Source of the DNA: Dermatophagoides farinae
Lineage: Eukaryota; Arthropoda; Arachnida; Sarcoptiformes; Pyroglyphidae
Direction of reading: 5' to 3'
DNA: 64,000 nt
Assembly: GCF_024713945.1 (NCBI RefSeq)
Contig: NC_134681.1
Span: 1,984,001 to 2,048,000 of the forward strand
Part shown: positions 56,190 to 64,000 of the stretch, one piece after another
How positions within the stretch are numbered: position 1 is the first letter of the stretch
Layout of the letters: every line of letters starts with the position of its first letter
Made by a program: the position numbers and the translations under genes
Notes under the pieces: generated by a model
Seen by the model: the letters and a program-made list of their open reading frames with translations, nothing else
What the model was told of the DNA's origin: nothing
The model's database searches: none

Positions 56190-56885
56190 GTAAATCGTCC
56201 ATTAACAATGAAAAAAGAAGGCATACAAACACGTAATCGTAAATTATCATCGAAAGGAAAAAAGAAAAAAAATGGAAATGGTGTAAATAATCATCATGGA
56301 TCATTAAGTGGTGGTGGCGGTGGTGGTGTTCATATTGGTGGCGGTAATCTTGGTAATGGTCATAATGGTTCACATGGTTCATTAATAGGCGGTGTTGGTG
56401 GTGGTGGTGGTAATGGTGGACAATCAAATACATCAAGTCTAATATCATCAATGTCTGATTGTATTAAACCATTTGGTAATGAACATAATAAATTTGTTGG
56501 TTCAACATTTGGACCAGGACAAATATCATCGGCAATGAATTCAATGTCAGCAATGTCGGCTGTAAATCATTATATGCAACATGCGCATGCAGCAGCGGCA
56601 ACAACACCATCATCAGCGGCTGCAGCAGCAGCAATGAATAATATGAATATGAACATGAATATGAACATGAACATGAATATGAATATGTCGATGAATATGA
56701 ATATGCCTATATCGATGACCGGTTCACCATTCATTGGTACACCATCAATGACACATCATATGGCTGGACATCATAGTGGTGGACATCATCCGGCTGCAAG
56801 TCTTTCTAGTTTAACATTACCATCAACGGCTGGATCAATGCTTGGTTCAGCTGGTATCAATAGTATGGTTGGTGCTATGGCTTAA
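56190..56885 (+). CDS. grn: GATA factor last coding exon: basic tail and C-terminus
   Basis: The exon begins after AATAATAG with GTA, phase 0, giving VNRPLTMKKEGIQTRNRK followed by LSSKGKKKK (56190-56270). This is the conserved basic arm that completes DNA binding by the C-finger. It is nearly identical to GATA2/3 and grain (KKEGIQTRNRK), and differs from the MRKDGIQTRKRK form of pannier/GATA4-6. It is followed by Gly/His-rich sequence (56285-56430), a less repetitive middle, an Asn-Met dipeptide repeat (about 56638-56706), and a Ser/Gly/Met-rich end closing with GAMA and TAA at 56883-56885. The visible protein totals about 1119 residues from 35464, or 933 if translation began at the first ATG (36022). 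Confidence 0.95.
   Translation, partial: VNRPLTMKKEGIQTRNRKLSSKGKKKKNGNGVNNHHGSLSGGGGGGVHIGGGNLGNGHNGSHGSLIGGVGGGGGNGGQSNTSSLISSMSDCIKPFGNEHNKFVGSTFGPGQISSAMNSMSAMSAVNHYMQHAHAAAATTPSSAAAAAAMNNMNMNMNMNMNMNMNMSMNMNMPISMTGSPFIGTPSMTHHMAGHHSGGHHPAASLSSLTLPSTAGSMLGSAGINSMVGAMA
56638..56706 (+). repeat. AAYATG hexamer repeat encoding (Asn-Met)n
   Basis: Within the last GATA exon, AATATG/AACATG units run in tandem, broken once by TCG (Ser). They encode alternating Asn-Met. Variation between AAT and AAC shows that the array is not perfectly homogenised. Confidence 0.85.
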
Positions 56886-56940
56886 ATGTTAACATTGATA
56901 CATACACCTCTTCATCATCAAATCATTGGATAAAATAGAG

Positions 56941-56946
56941 AATAAA
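56941..56946 (+). terminator. Candidate poly(A) signal for the GATA gene
   Basis: First AATAAA downstream of the stop, 55 bp away. Further AATAAA copies occur at 57180, 57190, 57211 and 57251. In such AT-rich sequence the motif is common by chance, so the true cleavage site is unresolved. Confidence 0.3.
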
Positions 56947-58027
56947 AAAAACAAAACAAAACATCATCATCATCATCGACATCATCATAATAACGTATCA
57001 TATCAAATCAATGGACGACAACAGCAACAACAACAACAAAAAATTCATCCATAATTTTCGCATACACTTTGACACGGCCCAATATTACAGATTTTTTTTT
57101 CATTCATTCTTTTTATCTCATTCATCATCATCATCATTTACAACAACACAGACAAACAAAAAAAAAATCAGGAAAACAAAATAAATACAAATAAATGAAT
57201 GGATAATAATAATAAAACCATGGTACCTAGAATGCCATCTATCGTAGTCGAATAAAACTATTATTATTGAATGTTATCATCATCATCATCATCAACTTTA
57301 TAGTTGAAAATTGAATTTTCTACAAACAAAAAAAAAATTTCCATCAATCATTTTCCAAATCAATTGAATCATATATGATCGATCTGCATTATATTGATTG
57401 TATTAGGACCAAAAAATAAAAAAAAAAAATAAAAAAAAATAATAGATGATTAAATAAATAGACATGAATGATAAAATGTGAAAAAAAATGACATCCAATT
57501 TGTACAGTTTCAAATTAATCATCATCATAAGCATAATATATACAAAATAATAATAATTTGGCAAAACAAAACAAAACGTTCAGAAATCCATTATTATCAT
57601 TATCATTACTATTGTCGCCATTTTTCTTTCTCATTGCTTTCACGACATTTCAATCAACAACAACAACAACAGCAACAAATCATCAGGAATGGACTATTAT
57701 AATTAATTAATTTTTTTGAATTTTCATCATCTCATCATGATTATTATTACTCATTATTGATCATTATTCAATAATCATCATCATCACCATCATTTAATTA
57801 TTATTGAAAACAAAAAAAACAACTAAACTGATCATTATCATTATTATTAATTGATTGTGCTAATTTGATTTTATTATTGATTGATTGATTGAATGAATAT
57901 TACACATACACACAAACATACGCAGACACATCACCACCAATGCATATATAAAGTGAATTTTCTTTGTTTTTTTTTCAACAAATTCAATACGTTGAATGGA
58001 TGATGATGATGATTGAAATGAAAACCG

Positions 58028-58087
58028 AAAACCAAAACCAAAACCAAAACCAAAACCAAAACCAAAACCAAAACCAAAACCAAAACC
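58028..58087. repeat. (AAAACC)10 hexanucleotide array
   Basis: Ten perfect AAAACC units, flanked on the left by an AAAACCG variant and on the right by GAACC. It is an unusual unit among the di- and trinucleotide repeats that dominate the window. Confidence 0.95.
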
Positions 58088-59323
58088 GAACCAAAAGAAA
58101 AGAAAATGATCCTTGTTTCATCATCATCATCGCCATCATTTGGATATTTCAAATTTTCAATTTTTTTTCGCTTTGTTTTTTCTTACACACATTCACTTAT
58201 CTTTATCTGTATCTCACACACACGGACACATTACTGATTATTGTATCTTCGTTCGTTTTTTTCTCTCTCTCTTTTTATCTATCTTGTTCTTCTTCCAAAA
58301 TCATTGATTCATTGATTCATTCATTAATAATAACGATAATAATAATAATATAATATATATTTGGTCATTTAAAATCATTGTAAGTGAAAATTTAAAAAAA
58401 AAATGTTGTTGCATTGGTTCTTTTCGCTGCGGACAGATGACAGCTGTGTTTTCAAATTGAAGAATCATTAAGTCATCATTTATTATTTCAAAATCTAATT
58501 GAAAATGCACAAATGAACAAAAAAAAAATTGAATCAAGGAATGAATGAAATGAAAAATGAAAAATAATGAAAAAAAAATCTGGACAATTTTTTTTGTTTG
58601 TTTTTTTTTGGGGGGGGGATAAAATTCTTTTTTCTCTTGTTTCGAAATCCTGAATCAAAAAAAAAAAAACTTGGTGAATGTGTGTTTGTTGTTGTTGTTG
58701 TGTGTCACAATATTTTCTACAGTAAAAAAAAAAATAATAAAGAGTAACAAAACATGATCGAGGTGTGATTGATTGATTGGTTTTTTTTTAATTAAAAATT
58801 GGAATAGTAATTAATAATTAATTAATTAATGAGAGTGAAAAAAAAATTTGATTAAATAGCGAATGTTTTTCATCATCAAGTATCTCGGTGTGTCTGTATT
58901 TCTGTGGTGTGTGTGTGTGTGTTCATAATGGTTTGTGCAATAGAATCGATAAAAAAACAAAATTTTATCATCATCATCATCATCGTGTTGTGTCTGTGTA
59001 TGCAGCACGTGTCTAGTAATTCATTTAAAAAAAAAATATGCAAATCAAATCAAATCGAAATTCAAAATAATTAAAGGGGTAACAAAACATAAAAGAAAAA
59101 AAAAATTATGAAAAATTAGATTAATGTGTGTGTTGCTTGCTGTTGAAATAGTTGTGATGTATCAAAATAGTTTATATATTTTTTTGTTGTTGTTTTGTTT
59201 GTGAATTTTTTTTTTCTTCGTTTGATTGATTCTGATGATCGATAATAATAATAATAATAATAATAATGTGTATGTGTAAGGGTAATATTATACGTATGTA
59301 GGTGTGTGTGTGTGTAGGTGTCT

Positions 59324-59329
59324 TTTATA
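59324..59329 (-). terminator. Possible variant poly(A) signal for Moesin
   Basis: On the minus strand this reads TATAAA, about 85 bp past the stop. The nearest canonical AATAAA on that strand that I see is at 58479-58484, over 900 bp downstream. Weak evidence only. Confidence 0.2.
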
Positions 59330-59414
59330 TTTTTTTTTGTTCGAATTTTAAAATAAATTGATTGATTGGATGGATGGATTGATTGATTCGATTGGATTGG
59401 ATCAAACACAACGT

Positions 59415-59579
59415 TTACATATTTTCAAAATAATCAACACGACGCATAGTGTTTCCTTTACGAATTTCACGTAATGTTTTATATTTATCACGTCCCATTT
59501 TAACATTCTCTTGATGCAACCTATCGTTGGCCGTTACTTTTGTATCATCTTTATTCAATGCAAGATCTTTGCTTAGTTG
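59415..59579 (-). CDS. Moe: Moesin (ERM protein), last coding exon: C-terminal actin-binding domain
   Basis: Residues 522-575. The exon begins after a TAG acceptor (59580-59582) with [10 protein letters not shown] and ends ...RRVDYFENM then TAA at 59415-59417. It contains the C-ERMAD core [17 protein letters not shown]556 corresponds to the regulatory Thr of human moesin (T558), whose phosphorylation in the family releases the FERM/C-terminal intramolecular clamp and exposes F-actin binding. The end of the protein is strongly conserved with ERM proteins of flies and vertebrates. The phase (0) fits the preceding exon. Confidence 0.97.
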   Translation of the reverse strand, partial: QLSKDLALNKDDTKVTANDRLHQENVKMGRDKYKTLREIRKGNTMRRVDYFENM

Positions 59580-59659
59580 CTATAATAATAATAATAATGG
59601 TGTTTAAAAAAAGAAATTAGTGAAAAAAAAATTTTAATCAAATGTCAACAACAACAAAC

Positions 59660-59769
59660 CTTAAGCTGTTCTTGAAGATCTTTCTTTTTCGATACTGCAG
59701 TTGTTCGATCCTCTTCTGGTCGTGGTACGTCGATAGCACTATCAGCATCACCATTGAAATGAACTTCAA
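59660..59769 (-). CDS. Moe: Moesin, third coding exon: linker to C-ERMAD
   Basis: A 110-bp exon. Its first two bases complete a Val codon (residue 485) begun at 59843. It encodes VEVHFNGDADSAIDV, then an acidic/basic stretch ending KKKDLQEQLK (residue 521). The acceptor is TTTCTTTGTAG and the donor AAG|GTTTGT. It covers the variable linker and start of the C-terminal ERM association domain. Flanking introns are only 73 and 80 bp. Confidence 0.95.
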
Positions 59770-59842
59770 CTACAAAGAAATTTTTTTTAAAAAAATGGAT
59801 TATTAGAATTTTTAACTTTATATGTGAAATCAAAACTCATAC

Positions 59843-60998
59843 CATCACCATTAGTCAATTCATCATCATTTTCTTCATGATCATTTTCAAAAACATGATG
59901 ATTCTGTGGCGTTTCAGTTACCGCTGCCAGATTTGCTTTCGATTGTTCCTGTCGTTTACGTGCTTCATCCACTTCAATTTGTAAACGTTTTGTTTCCTCT
60001 TCTTTTGCCCGTACCTCTTCTTGGACACGTTCATATTCAGCTTGTTTTGCACGTACTTCTTCTTCCAATTTTTCACGTTCAGCTTGTTCCATTTGTTTGG
60101 ATTCAGCCAATTTGGAATACAATTCTTCCAATTCTTTTGAACGTCGTTCCATATCTTCTTTGGCCAATTGTACACGACGTAATTGTTCCTCTAATTGTCG
60201 AATAGTTTCTTGAGCTTCCGTAAGGATACGTTCACGACGTTCAATTTCTTCTTGCATCTGGCGGATACGATCTTCATATTCTTGTTGTTTCTTTTCGGCC
60301 ATTTCACGTGCTTTCATTTCTTTCATCAATTTTTCACGTTCCTGTTTTTTAACCGATTTCTCTTCACGTGCCTGTGCTTTCATCTGTTGCACTTCGATCG
60401 TATCCGGTTTTCGTCGTCGCATATACAATTCATGATTGCCCATACATAATGCCAATATACGTTTGTTGATACGCAATCGTGGAGCAATGAAAACAAAATC
60501 CGGTGATTTCTTATCAATCGGTTTGATAACAAAACGTTTATCATTAAATGAAATGTTACGAATCTCACTCCATGGAAAACCAATTTTTGGTGTCAATTTA
60601 TTATCCTTTTCATAGATGTTCAAACCAAGCGCATCAACACCTAGCCATAATTCAGTACCTTTCTTGTTTTTAATCTCAAAATAATTAACACCATACATTT
60701 CTAGATCTTGAGCAATTTTAAGATATTCCATCATAGCATCTTCACGTGCCATACCGCCATGTTCTTGCCACCATTCTGTAATACGTTTTTCCCATTCTTC
60801 ACGTGTCAATTTATGTTGATCAGCAACACGTTGTGGCAATAGACGATCATTCTGTAGGCAATTATCTTGATGTACTTCGGGATTATAATCACCATATTTT
60901 GCCTGTACAGCATATGATGCCAATAATACACAGGTTTCAGGTGGACAATAGATTTCATCGCTTAATATTGCATTTTTTACTTGCAAATAGAACAAACG
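59843..60998 (-). CDS. Moe: Moesin, second coding exon: FERM F2-F3 lobes and alpha-helical region
   Basis: Residues 100-484. It begins [12 protein letters not shown] after a TTTTTTTTTCAG acceptor. It encodes the rest of the FERM domain (F2 about 96-198, F3 about 200-297), including the hallmark stretches [42 protein letters not shown] and [38 protein letters not shown] and [18 protein letters not shown] follow. A long Glu/Lys/Arg/Gln-rich coiled coil (about 298-455) and an acidic linker rich in Asn, Asp and Glu (about 460-484) complete it. In the family, the FERM domain binds PIP2 and membrane protein tails, and the helix masks it in the closed state. The donor is GATG|GTATGA, phase 1. Merlin is excluded by the actin-binding C-terminus. 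Confidence 0.98.
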
Positions 60999-61063
60999 CT
61001 GAAAAAAAAACAAATTCAATTATTCACTTTAAAGAAAAAAAAACAATCAACAGGATCACTTAC
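60999..61063 (-). other. Moesin intron between coding exons 1 and 2 (65 bp)
   Basis: Starts GTAAGT on the minus strand and ends in a T-run plus CAG. Retention would replace the conserved RLFYLQ with a Phe-rich stretch. The other two coding introns are 59770-59842 (73 bp) and 59580-59659 (80 bp). Confidence 0.95.
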
Positions 61064-61360
61064 CAATGTAATGTCCTGAATAATTTCATCTTGAACATCT
61101 TCAGGAAAAAATTTGGCACGAAATTTAAATTGTAATGGATTATCTTTTTTCACATCTTGTGACATGACTTTTTTATTCAATTTCAACCATGTTGTATAGG
61201 TTTTAGAATCCGTATATTGTAGACCGAAAAACCATATCTCACGTAAGCCAATAGTTTTCACTACCTGATCAAATAATTGTTTGCCAGTTGTGCTCGGTTG
61301 GATGGCAAATTCCAACTCGGCATCCATTGTTGTAACACGTACATTGATTGCTCGTGGCAT
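61064..61360 (-). CDS. Moe: Moesin, first coding exon: FERM F1 lobe, with start codon
   Basis: Residues 1-99, starting [20 protein letters not shown] (ATG at 61358-61360, preceded by AACAAA, a good animal start context). It covers the ubiquitin-like F1 lobe (about 1-82), with [27 protein letters not shown] and [18 protein letters not shown]. The donor is ATTG|GTAAGT, phase 0. The start matches the classical ERM N-terminus ([16 protein letters not shown]). The assembled protein is 575 residues, against 577 for human moesin and about 578 for fly, so the coding sequence is complete. It acts at the cell cortex, crosslinking actin to the plasma membrane. Confidence 0.98.
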
Positions 61361-61475
61361 TTTGTTAATTTTTTAAAATATTGATGATAAACAATTGAGA
61401 TTGGAGACAAGACAAAAAAATGCTAATTAATTTGGAAATTTAATCACGAACCAATATCGAGTTTGGAATGTGAAT
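61361..61475 (-). other. Moesin 5' UTR part of the first coding exon
   Basis: Upstream of the ATG on the minus strand, a strong acceptor (T-run, GTCTCACAG at 61476-61484) precedes 115 bp of leader ending TTAACAAA-ATG. This suggests the leader is spliced from a separate 5' non-coding exon. Confidence 0.65.
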
Positions 61476-61953
61476 CTGTGAGACAAAAAAAAAATATGAA
61501 AAGATTAGAACAGAATTCAATATCAGGAATATATTGGAAACAAAGAACAAAGAAAATTTTATGAAAAGAAAAAAAATGCCTAAACGGAAAATGAACGCAA
61601 TATGATATACACACACAAGAAAATTGACTGATATTGATCGATGATGCTATCGTTTCTTACTCTCTCTCCCTCTCTGTATATATTATAGATAGTTAATAAA
61701 AAAAAAAAATAATAAAGATGGAAAGAAGAGATCATGAAACACACACACACACACACACACAAATACCGATATATTATACACTCATTAATGATTGTTGGTG
61801 GTATTTTTTTTTTTTAATCTCAAACATACATACACACACACACACAAACACAAAAATGATTTTTTCTTGTCGCCAAAAAAATATTATTATTGTCGCCCTT
61901 CAAAGATGATAATGATGATGATGATGGCAGATCAAATTTAATTTAATTTTTTT

Positions 61954-61984
<31 letters not shown>

Positions 61985-62371
61985 ATGTATGTTCCATCTG
62001 TCTTTTTGGCTTGTCTGTCTAATTTTTTTTTTCTTTCTACGATTATAAATGGCAATGGTAAGAAATGAATGAATGAAATGAATGAAAAAAAAACAATAAT
62101 TAATTATGTGATATTTGAGCTTTCTGTATTGTCTTTGATTGATTGATGTATCTGGAACAGGCGTAATAAATGAGCAAAAATTGTAATTGGAAAATGTTTG
62201 GAAATTTGATTAAAAAATGTATGTGTGTATGGAAAAAATTGACCGATAGGTCACAAATAGATATATATATTGAACCCAGAAAAAAAGACGACGATGATGA
62301 TTCATCATTTTGTTATTTTACAAATATTTTACACACACACAATATAAAATGGTGAAATGTTAAACACTTAC
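61476..62371 (-). other. Probable Moesin 5' UTR intron (896 bp)
   Basis: Runs from a minus-strand donor GGCG|GTAAGTG (G at 62371) to the TCTCACAG acceptor at 61476. It contains (CA)n near 61740-61761 and 61831-61847, (TC)n near 61952-61978 and poly-A/T runs. No coding frame is supported. Confidence 0.6.
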
Positions 62372-62600
62372 CGCCACCAGATAATTGTGTATTTATTGAT
62401 TTTTCTTGTGTTTTCAAAACAACAAGACGAAAATTTTTTTTTTTTTGTTAGCAATTCACTTTTCTCACAATAAAAGAATTTTCACAACAAAAAAACCAAA
62501 AAAAAAATTTAAAATCAAAGTGGACACAGACGACATACACAAACACACACGGAGAGAAAGAGAGAGTGAAAAAACCACCTGTTGATAATAAATAATAAAT
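62372..62600 (-). other. Probable Moesin 5' non-coding exon (5' limit uncertain)
   Basis: Ends at the strong donor at 62371/62372 with CTGGTGGCG. The start of transcription cannot be fixed; the upper coordinate is a guess within AT-rich sequence. It contains no long open frame. Confidence 0.4.
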
Positions 62601-64000
62601 ATAAGAAGAAATTCGATTAATTGAAATTGAATTGAATTTTGAATGTGATGTGATTTGATGATTAAAATATGAAGAAAACAAAAATTTATAATTGGAATGA
62701 AAATTTATATTTCAATTTTGTGGTCGTTTTTATTTGAGCACATTATCATCACCATACCATACCATACCATACACAGACACAGACACAGACAGACAATAAT
62801 AATGAAATATTAATAAAAAATAAAAAATTGACAAACATCAACGTAAATTAACTTGACGATCATCATCATCACCATATAAAACATATGTCTCATCATCATC
62901 TTTATCATCATCAATATATTTTAACCATAGCGAGTACATGGACCGTTCATAAACATCATTATTATTGCCGCGTAATACTCAACAACCACTCACTCGTGGC
63001 ACACACTTGTTAATCAAATATATTTGTCGACACACACACACAATGCTTCTTCCACATGCTTACATTTAATGGAAAAAAAAGTATAGAAAGAGAAAGAAAA
63101 ATTTTTTTTTTTTTTTTTAGTGAGCAAGCAACAATTTTTGTGGTGTGGTGGTATATACAATAATTATGGTAGTAGTGGCTGATAGTTCGATATTTCGATC
63201 GTTGTTGTTTTTTTTTTCATTCACCACACACACACAAAGCTACAACAATTTCTGGTTTAAAAAATATGATGATGATTATGAACGAACGAAAGAAAATTTT
63301 TTTCGGTTTTTTTTCATCATCATCATCATCGTCGTCGTTTTTTGTTTGTTCGGTTGGTTGGTTGGTTGGTTGGTTACTGTGGTATGTATGTGTGTGTGAT
63401 TTAGTCGATGTTCACTTTATCATCATTGATTTCGATATTTATATTGGCGAAATGATGATGATGATGATAATAATAATTGCTGTTGACGTTGCATTCATCA
63501 TCATTGATGTGATGAATAAAATCAAAAATTTCAAAAAAGCGCATGCTCATAATCAATGGACATTTGATTGATTCATTCATTCAATGATTGATCGAGAATG
63601 ATCGATCGATCGATCAATGTGTATGTATAAATTTTTATGTGTTTGTTTTGTGTGTCTGTGTGTGTGTGTGTGTGTTTTCAAAGATAATAATTGTAAAAGA
63701 AGGAAGAAATGAATTTAAAGAAGAAGAAGAAAAAAATTATCACCACACCACACCACACCAAGATAAACAAACAACCAAACAAAATACAGGTAGAGACAGT
63801 AAAAAAAAAAAATTTTGTCAACGATGATGCCAATGAAATTGAAAATGTGTGAATTTTTTTTTTGTTTTTTTTCCCCCGGTGGCAACAAGAACAAAAATCC
63901 ACACAGACAGATTGTATATCGGTATATATTCAAACATAAACAAAATTCAATTTAAAACTTCCATTTCCGGTCTGTGTTGGTGTGATGACTTGCATATAAT
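62601..64000. other. Region upstream of Moesin, no gene seen
   Basis: Likely holds the Moesin promoter. It contains (CCATA)n at about 62752-62772, CAGACA repeats just after, (GGTT)n at about 63349-63376, (ATC)n near 63315-63331, a GATC run near 63600-63617, (TG)n near 63650-63675 and (ACCAC)n near 63741-63759. I see no coding frame or TATA box that can be singled out. Confidence 0.7.

Larger units (their letters stand above)
56886..59414. other. Convergent intergenic region between GATA gene and Moesin (3' UTRs included)
   Basis: About 2.5 kb between the two stop codons. It must contain both 3' UTRs. It holds (ATC)n tracts, the (AAAACC)10 array at 58028-58087, a 9-G run at 58610-58618, (TAA)n near 59243-59266 and (GATT/GATG)n near 59359-59400. 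No additional coding frame is convincing. Confidence 0.8.

Overview
The window looks like nuclear DNA from a small-genome arthropod, most likely an acariform (astigmatid, dust-mite-like) mite. It is strongly AT-rich and crowded with microsatellites: (CA/TG)n, (GA/TC)n, (ATC/GAT)n, (CAA/TTG)n and long poly-A/T runs. The two recognisable genes are spliced, with GT-AG introns, and encode animal proteins. The mite assignment is pattern recognition; no species marker is visible.

Layout. Positions 1-35463 hold no gene I can support. They may be intergenic DNA, or upstream introns and regulatory DNA of the GATA gene whose first exon is missing. From about 35464 to 56885 (+ strand) lies a GATA1/2/3-class (grain/GATAc-like) transcription factor. 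Four coding exons are visible: 35464-37849 (huge low-complexity N-terminal region), 38712-38857 (N-terminal zinc finger), 46560-46691 (C-terminal zinc finger) and 56190-56885 (basic tail and C-terminus). Introns are about 0.86, 7.7 and 9.5 kb. The reading frame is consistent through every junction, but no initiator ATG precedes the conserved N-terminal motif, so at least one 5' exon must lie upstream.

From 62372 down to 59415 (- strand) lies a complete Moesin (ERM family) coding sequence of 575 residues. It has four coding exons (61064-61360, 59843-60998, 59660-59769, 59415-59579), introns of 65, 73 and 80 bp, and a probable 5' non-coding exon spliced through an 896-bp intron. The two genes converge and are separated by about 2.5 kb of repeat-rich DNA.

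How the genes relate: GATA/grain is a nuclear sequence-specific regulator. Moesin links cortical actin to the plasma membrane. I see no direct functional link beyond adjacency.

Most notable observations: three in-frame tandem splice donors between the two zinc-finger exons; the missing GATA start exon; several coding-like or GC-richer islands in the left 35 kb; perfect hairpins in intergenic and intronic DNA; and DR1-type nuclear-receptor-like motifs in the GATA introns. I found no mobile element, CRISPR array, rRNA, tRNA or clearly novel multi-gene system.
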